Translations under genes and position numbers: made by a program
Shown here: one piece after another, positions 12,401-20,590 of the stretch
Layout: each line of letters opens with the position of its first letter
Position numbering within the stretch: the first letter of the stretch is position 1
The notes under the pieces: generated by a model
What the model saw: only the letters and a program-made list of their open reading frames with translations
What the model was told of the DNA's origin: nothing
Database searches by the model: none
DNA from: Nematopogon swammerdamellus
Taxonomy: Eukaryota > Arthropoda > Insecta > Lepidoptera > Adelidae
Reading direction: 5' to 3'
Assembly: GCA_946902875.1 (NCBI GenBank)
Contig: OX336349.1
Coordinates: 19,553,891-19,617,890 of the forward strand
Length of the DNA: 64,000 bases

Positions 12401-15400
12401 GTGACAGTTACCAAATGTCCCGGAGATTTTTTATATTGAAATAAAATTACATGTAACGTTATTGAATATTTTTAATGAGCGTAGTTTAGCGTCAACAATT
12501 TAATGTAAAATGTCTTATGTAAATTTTTATGTATTTTTCAATGATATTTTAGGAAAGATAGGTTATCTATATGACATTCAGTGCTCACACACGGCACGTC
12601 CTTGAAAAGTTGAGAGGAAGAACTATAAAGCGATGCGCCGACTCGAATAGTCTTATTCCAATTATTAGAATCAGTGCAGAATCTCAATCATTCATTTCAT
12701 TACACACGACGGCATTTTCGATGTGTTAGCGACTCGTGGTTAGCGGTCCGAACGCGTGCGTAGTTGGTGGGCGACTAACTTCAGACAGGACTGTGGTCTT
12801 GTATTTAATGTGCCGCTTGGGAGCTCAGATAACCTTTCTACCTCCTTTTAACTTATAATATCATTGGTATTTTTACATAGAAATCTATTGAGCGCGCCAG
12901 CAGCATCTACAGTTATTTCTTCTTCGAATCTTTTCAAGAATAGGTGGGACTACAGAACAGACTGCAAGTGCTAACTGCTGCGGTAGCTAGTTGTAAAGGT
13001 GGTAAAGAATAAACCACATCAATATCATCAATACTAATAATAAATCTGTAAGGAATAATCATGGAGTAAGTTACTTTGTTTACTGCGTCTCTAGACTCTA
13101 TGTATGATACTAAAACTAAATTGACGATTTTTAGAAATCTTTTCTGTATGTATGTATGTTCCTCCATAACTCTTAAACCGATCATCCGAATTCGATGAAA
13201 CTTAGTACAAGCACATTTAACTATACGTGACAAAGGATAGGCTCAATAAAATTCAGTTCCGGTTACGCTAGGATGTGGCTCTCATACATACGGAATTGTT
13301 ACTTTGTTACTTTGGGCTTAATTACTTTCTTCTTTATAAATACGAATTTCACGCGAGCGAAGCCGCGGGCAAAAGCTAGTAAAGAATAAAGACGTGTGGG
13401 TGGACGGGCAGGTGCAAGCTCTGTCGAAGGTGGAGCGCGTGATGCTGCAGACGGCGGACAACGTGATGGACACGAAGAAGCGCATCGAGTACGGAGTGCA
13501 TCAGATCCTGCTCGAGGTCGGCGACCTGGTCAAGGTGCAGGCGAACAACATGAACAGGACCATCAATAAGAGGTAATTTTTTTATGTAATTCAGCATGGG
13601 CGGCTGTGCTGAGAGACCAATGGTGCAGTCGACAGAGCCAAAATCACCTCTCCTCGCGAAACCACGATCAGTCAGGTGCCATGCCAGCAGATTTGCAGAC
13701 TGTTGCTAGGATGTAGCCCGTTAATACGACGCTTGAAGACGCCCAGGACATTTATTTGCGGACATCAATAAGAGGAGGTGCGGCGGGTCGGGGTCGGGTG
13801 GCCGAGTTGTCTATAGGCGTCGGCTTCTCTTGCGAGAGGTCCGAGGTTCGAATCCAACCGGCGTGTACCAATAAGTTTTTTGTGATATGAAAAAAATTAC
13901 GTGCATACCTTCACTCGTCAGCCTCGATAGCTCAGTGGTGCAGACAGTCGACTGTCGCTATTGATGGTTAAGCAACGCTGGGCGCGGTCAGTACTTGGAT
14001 AGGTGACCGCTAGACCGTTGGAGGCTGACCGTGGTTCGGATTCCACGTAAAACTGTAGGTCCCTTCCCTTCTTGTCTTACTAGGTAGTAGGGTTCAACCC
14101 GCCCGGGTTGGTACCACCGCACTGAATGAAAGGTCGGTCAAAACGGCTATGTAAATAGTTCGTGTTTTCCGTCCAGTTCAGTGTAGCCGGCACGACCGAA
14201 AGGAAGCACTGACATGGCACCTAGTTCACCCGGTGTTATGGGCTGACATCACGGATGTTGTAGGTGATGTAGCCAACGGTGTCAGTTTCCATAAAAAAAA
14301 AAAACATTAATCAGAGGAGATGCGGCGGGTGGCCCAGTTGTCTAGGCGTCGGCTTCTCTTTGCGAGAAGTGCGAGGTTCGAATCCAATCGGTGTGCACAA
14401 ATAAGTTTTTTGTGATATGAAACAATTTACGTGCATATACCTTCATCCGCCGCTCCATGGTTCGGATTCGTTGTAAAAGTTCACCGGGTTGACTGGAGGA
14501 AATTGCCCGCCCTTGCCACACATTAACCGTGTGGGGCCGGTACTTTAAAAGAATAGCCCCACTGCATCTCTCCCCGTGTATGTCGTAAAAGGCGACTAAG
14601 GGATATGAATCCCTTCTTATATTACTAGGTGGTAGGGTTTAACCCGCCCGGGTTGGTACCACCGCACTGAATGAAAGGTCGGTCGAAACGGCTATGTAAA
14701 TAGTTTGTGTTTTCCGTCCAGTTCAGTGTAGCCGGCACGACCGAAGGGAAGCACTGACATGGCTAGGCTTGCACGGTGAACATCAATTGGTACTCCCATA
14801 TTTATACTGTAGGTACCTTAGTACCTTATAGTTTATGGACTGCATTCTCACTTGAGTAGCTCCCGTGGAGCTTTTCTTTTCAGTCTGACCTTGTCTTCCA
14901 TGAGGTCATCCCATCCCAACCCATTGGCCTGTGAACTCATGAAAGATCCTTTACATCAATAAAAAAAAAAGAAATTGGAGAGGCGTATGTGGATGGTGGA
15001 CGCTTACAGGCTGACTGACTGACTGACAGTGTCTTATCCGGCTTGAAGGACCAGATTTGGTATATAGGGTTCAAATGTTTGTTTTAGCTGGCTCTCTTGC
15101 ATTCTTCTTCTTGACATATGCATATTGCTAGATTGTTTAGTTAGTTAGATGATGGTATATACGACTAATAAACCCAATGAAAGTTCTAAAATAATTTATA
15201 TAATATTTGAAATAAAATTTTCTCCAGATTCGACAACATCGAGTCTACGATCCTGGACAACCAGACGGGGGCGCTCGCTAACTTGAGCTCCAAGATCGAG
15301 ACAGAGATGTCGCAGGTGTGGCGGCAGATCGGTATCATGTATCAACAGCTAACCGCCAGCAAGACGTCTTTGGATAGACTCCAGGTATTGAGGTCTTCTC

Positions 15401-17171
15401 TCTAAAATCACTTTAAGTCATGTTTCCCTTGCCCCTAACTAGGTGGTAGGCTCAAATTATAGTCGACTGAGTTGATACCACCGTACTGGATGTAAGATGG
15501 CCGCAAAGCAGCCTCGGTTGTGTTCTCCTCTAGTTCAGTATAGCCAGCAATCCAGGGAAGTCTCCAGTATGGCACATACCTTCTCGGAGGTGATATTGGC
15601 TGGTCGGAGCATGTGCTTTGGCCCCTCTCCGACTCAGCCACCCATACCGAATTACATAAAAAAAAGTACTAAATTTTCTCTTCTCTAATGTTCAGTTTAC
15701 AATGCACTGCATTTTCTTTCCTCTATAATGCAATTTACATTTCGTCTATCCGGCTCGAAGGACCAACTTATATTTAGCAATGATACAATATTTCAAAGCT
15801 ATAACAAAAGAATGCAATTTTTTTTACTTTAAAAGTTAAGTAGGCACTTAACTATTATCTTATTTTCAGAAACAAACCGAAGCATACGTTAATGGCAGCG
15901 CAACCACTATGGATAGCATGGAAAATAAGGTACATACAATACAATAACTGATGTTGAACTGCCCCTGTACCGGCGTTACTCACTCGCCGATGTGAGTATG
16001 AGAAACGATCTCACTCAACCAATCAGAAGGCGTTCGGTGAGGCATCCGGCCCGGCTATTGGTTGAAATATGCGAGAAGTTTGCGCGAGAGAGTTAACGCC
16101 GGTAGACCCACTGAACTTTATTGTAATTGAATTATTTACTGATGTTTAGAGGAATGAAAGTCGATCATAGAGGAGGGTTCCTTACCTGTGCGTCTCGTGG
16201 TAAGAATTATTTTTTTCATTCTACCCGCACAACTAACCGCGAAAGTTAAAATCTGCAGACGTATTATGACGAGCTGTCTGCCTTCGTTTGCAATAGTTCA
16301 TTTGACGATTTTCGGAAACTTTACATACTTAAGTTTATTTATGGCTTTTTATATACCACTATTTAAAAGAAGTTCTTTAAATAACTCAGGGGTGTTGCAA
16401 TAAAATTTAAGCATCTTGAGAGAGCCGTCGTGTAAAAAAAGTTGCGAACCCCGTCATAGCTATTTTATATTTATTCGTCCCTTTTCGGAACAGGCAAAAC
16501 TAATTAAAGTATACAGCCTTTTCTGTTGTACTTCTAATGTCTGCTGTTTTCTTTTCGAATCGCGAGAATCTCAAAAATATATACACTTTTTATTTATGAC
16601 GACGACGCGGCAACAAACTTGTTCAATGTTCATCCGCCATTTTTTACACAGATCCCCCCGTCATAGATAATATTTAATAGATAAATAAAGAACTTGTCTC
16701 TGGGTGGAGCACCGCAGCGTAGCTGATCGGAATGCTTGTCGTAAACAGGTGGGGATGATAACGTCGCGCATGGGCGAGGTGGATGAGAACCTGAACTACC
16801 TGCTGGGGCGGCTGTCGCTCGTGACGCACGAGTTCAACCGCATCAAGGTGGGCCTGGGCGAAGCGCTAGACAACGTCAAGACCAGCTTCCTCGCCGTGCA
16901 GGCCAAGATCAAAGGTGACCATTTTTTATAGTAGCCAGTTTTGCGAGTCTCGGGCGCACGCAACTTATGTCAACCTCGAGCAATGTCCGGCGTGAAGGCG
17001 GGCTAATATATCCAAGTACTGACCGCGCTCAGGGTTGCGTAACAACAGACGACCGACTGCACCACAGAGCTACCGTGGCTGACAAAATTTTTAACAAATA
17101 AATAATTTTTCATTTCAGATGCAGGTCCCGGGCCACACAGCATCAACAGCGCTGAAGAGAAAGGAAACTGA
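6250..17171 (+). CDS. Long coiled-coil protein gene (3' part, ten exons)
   Basis: Ten plus-strand exons (listed separately) join with compatible phase and give about 530 residues ending in SINSAEEKGN and TGA at 17,169-17,171. The product is almost entirely heptad-like helix, rich in Glu, Lys, Gln, Asn and Met, with a single Cys (SLKLLCQE) and no transmembrane stretch in the visible part. Third codon positions in the exons are GC-rich against AT-rich introns, which supports coding. The first visible exon is internal (phase 2 acceptor), so the 5' exons lie upstream or were missed. I do not recognise the family. Its composition fits a structural or cytoskeletal coiled coil, but function cannot be assigned. 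Introns carry many SINEs. Confidence 0.85.
6575..6790 (-). repeat. SINE family B, body only
   Basis: The reverse-complement family B body starts at a T-rich run and TATGGAAACTGCCACG, and is truncated around the GGTATCAACCCGG block. It is in intron 1 of the coiled-coil gene. Confidence 0.75.
6888..7165 (-). repeat. SINE family C
   Basis: The copy starts with a CATA-type tail (CATACATACATACC), continues with CGACAATCGGGGTAAGCAGA and ends near the head at GTACCGGCTTCACACGGTAC. The TATG/CATA microsatellite tail is a constant mark of this family in the window. Confidence 0.8.
7236..7555 (+). repeat. SINE family C, near full length
   Basis: It runs from GAATAGCCCCACTGCATC through GACAAGATGCCGTGCTAAAG and CAGCAGGTGGGTCTTCGG to CCCCGATTGTCGGGATTCAG, then a TATG-type tail. 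It lies head-to-head with the minus copy at 6,888, forming an inverted pair in intron 1. Confidence 0.85.
7648..7893 (+). CDS. Coiled-coil gene, visible exon 2
   Basis: The acceptor TTCCAG precedes AAG at 7,648 and the donor AAG|GTTCGT follows 7,893. It has 82 codons in phase 0, beginning KEEREKSIQQKTNEALTSIQ and ending QQEISKIKEGYSK. The middle (HSSGASAVENN) is a break between helices. Confidence 0.87.
7938..8363 (-). repeat. SINE family A, near full length
   Basis: In reverse orientation it shows the T-rich tail, TATGTAATCCGGTATGTGTG, the CACTGGACTAGAGGAGAACA-type body, and at the far end a tRNA-like head whose B box reads as the complement of GGATTCAAACCTCGG. It sits 44 bp after the donor of exon 2. 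Confidence 0.85.
8364..8889. other. Intron sequence without recognised features
   Basis: AT-rich intron 2 sequence. It ends in a pyrimidine-rich 3' splice region (TTTTTCTTTTTGCAG). Confidence 0.6.
8891..9077 (+). CDS. Coiled-coil gene, visible exon 3
   Basis: The acceptor TTTTTGCAG and donor GAGG|GTAATT bound 62 codons plus one base (phase 1 out). It reads ESLKLLCQEVSSPGAISETE and then a less helical segment SRVPTDFVPLPEITLADEAW. This is the least coiled part of the protein and contains its only visible cysteine. Confidence 0.87.
9625..9799. mobile_element. Short element with CAAAGATTTTGG ends
   Basis: Ends are inverted copies: CAAAGATTTTGGAAGGATA on the left, TCCCAAAATCTTTG on the right. 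A second, inverted copy of the interior, marked by GCGACAGCGGTTCCGATACG, occurs at 33,095-33,225. Confidence 0.6.
9803..9967 (-). repeat. SINE family A fragment
   Basis: Reverse-complement tail and about 150 bp of body (TATGTAATCCGATATGAGTG onward), truncated after GAGGCAGCTATGCGGC. Confidence 0.75.
9968..10490 (+). mobile_element. Probable LINE 3' tail ending in TTATTC repeats
   Basis: An AT-rich non-coding stretch contains a hairpin at 10,321-10,382, where GGACTTAAATACAGTGCTGAATC pairs imperfectly with its complement around a short loop. It ends in four to five TTATTC units at 10,456-10,487, a tail typical of CR1-like LINEs. No reverse transcriptase frame remains. Confidence 0.45.
10728..10895 (+). 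CDS. Coiled-coil gene, visible exon 4
   Basis: A phase 1 acceptor after TTCTAG joins G|TG to make Val, then MEKQEKEIQKIYKVLSDAEG and LWKGLPTLADVNSS. The donor CTGG|GTATGT leaves phase 1. The acceptor lacks a strong pyrimidine tract, but phase agrees on both sides. Confidence 0.82.
10937..11000 (+). repeat. SINE family C head fragment
   Basis: Only CTGCATCTCTCCCCGTGCAT and the following GTCGTAAAAGGCGACTAAGG block remain, about 40 bp after the exon 4 donor. Confidence 0.65.
11515..11666 (+). CDS. Coiled-coil gene, visible exon 5
   Basis: The acceptor GTTCCCAG precedes CA, which completes an Ala codon. The frame reads TTKLTNKMSDMTERTKATNE and ends SYEQLRTE at the donor GAG|GTAAAT in phase 0. 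This is a regular heptad helix. Confidence 0.87.
12541..12867. repeat. Dispersed repeat, inverted copy at 44,386
   Basis: From ATGATATTTTAGGAAAGATA to AACTTATAATATCATTGG this stretch is the reverse complement of 44,386-44,707 with few differences. The central part holds TTAGCGACTCGTGGTTAGCG. The ends (ATGATATT...AATATCAT) are themselves complementary, so it is probably a non-autonomous DNA transposon. Confidence 0.8.
13014..13378. mobile_element. Retroposon inserted at an exon boundary
   Basis: The insert is flanked on both sides by the 11-bp sequence TAAAGAATAAA (13,004-13,014 region and 13,380-13,390), a target-site duplication. Its right end is GAAGCCGCGGGCAAAAGCTAG, the usual end of a widespread RTE-related lepidopteran retroposon. 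It sits directly before exon 6. Confidence 0.75.
13385..13572 (+). CDS. Coiled-coil gene, visible exon 6
   Basis: The frame reads NKDVWVDGQVQALSKVERVM and ends NNMNRTINK at the donor AGAG|GTAATT (phase 2). The best in-frame acceptor is the AG at 13,383-13,384, which belongs to the duplicated target site of a retroposon, so the true 5' boundary is uncertain by a few codons. The phase 0 entry agrees with exon 5. Confidence 0.8.
13577..13720 (-). repeat. Diverged SINE family A fragment
   Basis: The tail and body of family A in reverse (TTATGTAATTCAGCATGGGC, CAAAATCACCTCTCC) begin only 4 bp into the intron after exon 6. Confidence 0.55.
13785..13912 (+). repeat. SINE family A tRNA-like head
   Basis: A box-like GGTGGCCGAGTTGTCT and B box GGTTCGAATCC are spaced as in a tRNA Ser/Leu-like sequence. 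The family A linker CGTGTACCAATAAGTTTTTT follows. The body is cut off by the family B copy that starts at 13,918. Confidence 0.7.
13918..14304 (+). repeat. SINE family B, full length with tRNA/5S-like head
   Basis: The head starts with GATAGCTCAGTGGTGCAGAC, which resembles a tRNA A-box region. It continues with TTAAGCAACGCTGGGCGCGG and TCAGTACTTGGATAGGTGAC, which strongly resemble the internal promoter region of 5S rRNA. The common body then runs to CAGTTTCCATAAA and a poly-A tail. Other full copies are at 30,701, 42,664, 43,289 (minus) and 59,282 (minus). Confidence 0.85.
14326..14470 (+). repeat. SINE family A head, second partial copy
   Basis: GGCGGGTGGCCCAGTTGTCT and GAGGTTCGAATCCAATCGG repeat the tRNA-like head seen at 13,785. 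The copy is broken by the following composite element. Confidence 0.65.
14526..14765 (+). repeat. SINE family B body with family C head, truncated
   Basis: This has the same head-body junction as at 941. It stops abruptly after GAAGCACTGACATGGC, without the usual 3' end. Confidence 0.75.
15228..15384 (+). CDS. Coiled-coil gene, visible exon 7
   Basis: The acceptor TTCTCCAG lies before 15,228. AG from exon 6 plus A gives Arg, then FDNIESTILDNQTGALANLS and WRQIGIMYQQLTASKTSLDR. The donor is CAG|GTATTG, phase 0. Regular heptads. Confidence 0.88.
15421..15666 (+). repeat. SINE family A, head missing
   Basis: The body runs from CCTTGCCCCTAACTAGGTGG to CGAATTACATAAAAAAAAG, about 40 bp after the exon 7 donor. 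Confidence 0.8.
15870..15929 (+). CDS. Coiled-coil gene, visible exon 8 (micro-exon)
   Basis: Exactly 20 codons (KQTEAYVNGSATTMDSMENK) lie between a strong acceptor (CTTATTTTCAG) and donor AAG|GTACAT, phase 0 on both sides. It could be skipped without breaking the frame. Confidence 0.82.
16455..16650 (+). repeat. Inverted-repeat arm, partner at 17,430
   Basis: The block containing CTAATTAAAGTATACAGCCT and AGAATCTCAAAAATATATAC is the reverse complement of 17,430-17,612. It lies in intron 8. Together the two arms bracket the last two exons of the gene. Confidence 0.8.
16749..16914 (+). CDS. Coiled-coil gene, visible exon 9
   Basis: The acceptor GTAAACAG and donor AAAG|GTGACC bound VGMITSRMGEVDENLNYLLG and FNRIKVGLGEALDNVKTSFL. 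The codons are strongly GC3-rich, which is clear coding evidence. It exits in phase 1. Confidence 0.9.
17013..17090 (-). repeat. SINE family B head fragment
   Basis: AGTACTGACCGCGCTCAGGG and the complement of AGCTCAGTGGTGCAG identify the 5S/tRNA-like head without its body. Confidence 0.65.
17119..17171 (+). CDS. Coiled-coil gene, terminal coding exon
   Basis: After TTTCATTTCAG, AT completes an Asp codon. AGPGPHSINSAEEKGN and TGA follow. The tail is polar and unstructured. A possible polyadenylation signal AATAAA lies near 17,819. Confidence 0.85.
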
Positions 17172-17429
17172 TTTAACATAGTTAGCTATAATACCTACTA
17201 CCTATCTATATAGGCAACCGCATCGAGTGATAAAATTGCCACAGACCTTTTGTTTACTGGAGTCGAGTTGTAAGTGTGAAAATTGATAGCGCAGAGTACA
17301 TTAGCTTCATTAGCGCTTTTATATTGCGACCTCCATTCAATAGTCAATTGAATTACAAGAAAAATATCATATTGTAGATGTCCCTCGGCCGATTTCACGG
17401 CAATAGCATTGGCTTGGAATTAATTTACA

Positions 17430-17612
17430 AAGATGGCGGCTGAAAAAGTTTCTTTGCCGCATCGTCGTATATAAAAAGTATATATTTTTGAGATTCTCGC
17501 AATACGAGAAGAAAACAACACACATTCGAAGTACAACAGAAAAGGCTGTATACTTTAATTAGTTTTACCTGTCCCGGAAAGGGACGAATAAATAAAAAAT
17601 AAAAAAAAGCAT
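17430..17612 (-). repeat. Inverted-repeat arm, partner at 16,455
   Basis: Reverse complement of 16,455-16,650, located about 260 bp after the stop codon, probably within the 3' UTR. A transcript spanning both arms could form a long duplex of about 180 bp. Confidence 0.8.
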
Positions 17613-17929
17613 TGGCTTGAATTCACGGTCCTTCGGCCACAATACCAGCTGTAGTTTGTAAATAAAATAGGTCGATTGCTGTGACAGTGAATGGATCACA
17701 ACCACGATTATTGCTGTGAAATAGTCTAAAATGGTTTTAATACAAAAATTTATGTCCATGGGAATTTCAATGAAAGTGAAAGATATATTATGTCCTTTGA
17801 TTTTCCGCTGAATGATTTAATAAAAGTAATTTAGTGTCTGTTATACAGTGCCTAATCAAAATAATAAAATACTCAATATTGTTTTTTCTTTGCAAAATTT
17901 AAGTTGGCTATTGTAACGTACTCCCGTCT

Positions 17930-19940
17930 GTCTCAAAAGTAACACTGCCATTACTTCTTCTATCAACAGAGGAACGTCAAATATTTATACAGAAATCCTC
18001 GTTACTACGAGTAAACTCTGAAATAAACCATGGCCTGCGTTTAGCATTCAAGTGATCTCTAGGTAAGCTCAGACAATGTATACATGCGTATACAATGACC
18101 TAAGCGGAAATGGACCCTGTCTCTTTCTCTCTTCAAGAAAGCGTTGTGTAACCGTATCACCCAGAGTACTAACTCAACCTTAACCTTTCTATCCTAATCG
18201 TTGTTCTATGGGTTATAATCTAACTACAGCTATAATTTCTGCCTAAGTCCGCCTTTCCTACGTCACTATGCCTTCTCTACCATATCGTGACGATCTATGT
18301 TCTCTCCTCCTGAAATTCCTACACCTGAGAAAACGTGTATATTCTCCAACCAGTTTATTCTTTTCCTAAAAGGAAGTATGTAGCCTAATCCTGAAGATGC
18401 GTGACCTTGTGTGAGATCACTATCCTTACTTCTGGAATACCTACAAGGTTCAACGACTTCTCTTACCCAAGGGAACTACTATATGCTTTTCTTCTCTGAC
18501 GATCAGATAGGCTAGCACTGATCTAGGAGTAATAAGCATTTCTTTTCTTCCGGTGGAAGATATAGCGTTCTATCACATCCAACGATAAATAACTCACCCC
18601 CTTGCAGGAGTTAGGGGAAACAGCTGGAAGGGAATTGCCTAGGCTTTCTTGAACTTAGCATTTCAAATTATATTTCCCTTTCGATCAAACAGCTTCACAA
18701 AATGAAAAGCCACGCCCTAGCAGGAATTAGAGGAAACCCCTGGAAGGAATTTATCTAGCTTTTCAGGGACCTAGTCTTCTTTTAGAAGAATAACAGCTGT
18801 GATGCAATAAAGTATCACTGCCTAGCAGGAGTTAGAAAAGAGGTCTTAAAATAATAATGTTTATTGTACCTGGCTTTTCTTTTGCATTGGGTCGTGCCTA
18901 CATTCATTAGCTTTATTATTGTAAATGTTCTTGGTTTCTACTCTGGACTATACTTCTACTTTCTATGATTATAGGCTCTTCATTCTATCTATTTGGTATC
19001 AAACACTTTATCTTTCGCTTCGCAAAGTCAGAAAATTTACCCCAAGAGGGGTAGACAATGGGCCCCCTTGAACCAGGTGAGGTTTTCTCACCTTAGTTCC
19101 ACCACGCCCTTCGCTGTGACCTTCAACCAGTTTGACTGAGGTACTACTCCTCACTCAAGTTGTACCTAAAGGTCTCCTGTCTATTCTGTGCAAATGAAGC
19201 GTTCCCTCTGTGGGGATTACTTTAACTGCGTATGTGTAGTGTATGTACAATACTCCTTATTAGAACATTGCACCTACGTGTCTAGTGTACCTAGTTATGT
19301 TCCTGCTTACCTCTCCTAGGTAAAATACCCAATTTAGGTAACCCGAACTGTAACTCCGTCTCCCTCCCTAGACATCTCTCTAGTCGATCCGTTTATACGT
19401 GCATCGAACCTTCGAGACGCCTCTACTTCTGTGACCATGGAAATGTAATCTTCCCCAAAGTAAGAGAGACCGGGTCCACGCTAGTCGCCTACTTACGAAC
19501 TCTAAACGTACGGGTGCGCTCAAAGAACATTAATTTACTACGATGTACACCTGACAAGACCCCTAGCTAATCACTTATATAAGGACACTCGTCTACCTGG
19601 TACAGGTCTTCCTACACTTCTGGAACACACTGCAATCCAATACGAACACAACACCTCTACCTACGTTAACCTTGGCCTTTATGTAAGCCATTTCACTACG
19701 TAACCACACCACCAAACCACACGGAGTCACTTGTACATATTCACAGGTTAAAATATACTTTTGACGCTTGTTTTATCGTAGTTTTAGCGCCTGAGGCCTA
19801 ACGAGTCGTAGGTTTTTACCAATATGTTTAGTCGCTCGATCACCGTCCAGTGTGGTTATTCATTCTACCAATACCCAAATCATTCTTATACTGACTGCTT
19901 CAATCGCTGTTCGTTCCCTCTTTAGTTTCATGAGTAACTT
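17930..19940. other. Non-coding repeat-like block
   Basis: There is no long open frame on either strand, and composition differs from the flanks (CT-rich plus strand). Three imperfect repeats built on CCTAGCAGGAGTTAG followed by CTGGAAGGAATT occur at about 18,600, 18,715 and 18,818. It probably belongs to the same unit as the hairpin array at 19,945. Its class is not recognised. Confidence 0.45.
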
Positions 19941-19944
19941 AGAT

Positions 19945-20590
19945 TCAATTCCCTTAGCATTTTTCAGCATAGGGAACCTCCTCCATTTACTCCCAAAGCT
20001 ATCAAACGTCTGGTTTCCTAGCATATTTCAGCTTAAGGAACCCATCCGTACGCGACGTTAGCTGGAGGAGCTGGAACCTCAACTTTAAAGAAGCCTTCAA
20101 GATTCGAATTCTAGCATATTTCAGCATAAGAATTCTCCTCCATGACCTCCGCGAAACTATCAGACATGTGTTTCCTTAGCGTATTTCAGCATAGGCACCA
20201 CACGTTCCTGGCCAGCTGTAGGCCTTAATCTCAACCGCGATTGATGCAGTGTACATGGCAATTATATCAAGTGTCTGTATATTTTCCTAACTTAGCAGCA
20301 CCTTAGATTCAGTTCCCTTAGCATTTTTCAGCATAGGAAACCTCCTCCAATTGCTCTCAAAGCTATCAAACGTCTGGTTTCCTAGCATATTTCAGCATAA
20401 GGAACCCAGCCGTGCGCGACGTTAGCTGGAGGAGCTCGACCATTAATTTAAAAGAAGCCTTCAAGATTCGAATTCTAGCATATTTCAGCATAAGAATTCT
20501 CCTCCATGACCTCCGCGAAACTATCAGACATGTGTTTCCTTAGCGTATTTCAGCATAGGCACCACACGTTCATGGCCAACTGTAGGCCTT
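19945..20590. repeat. Duplicated array of hairpins with a conserved loop
   Basis: A block of about 365 bp is present twice (from about 19,945 and 20,308). Each copy holds four occurrences of a loop close to TAGCATATTTCAGCAT, at about 19,955, 20,020, 20,113, 20,176 and again 20,324, 20,383, 20,475 and 20,538. The flanks pair differently at each site: TTCCCT/AGGGAA, TTCCT/AGGAA, GAATTCT/AGAATTC and an imperfect GTGTTTCCT/AGGCACCAC. The loop is kept while stems change with pairing preserved. Confidence 0.75.

Noticed and set aside
13970..14020. 5S-rRNA-like block that might be read as a 5S rRNA gene.
   Set aside because: Only the internal control region is similar. The 5' half of 5S rRNA is missing and the block is part of a dispersed SINE.
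15435..15641. Recurrent short frames reading [15 protein letters not shown] or [18 protein letters not shown], at many places.
   Set aside because: They recur wherever family A SINEs occur and are translations of the repeat, not genes.
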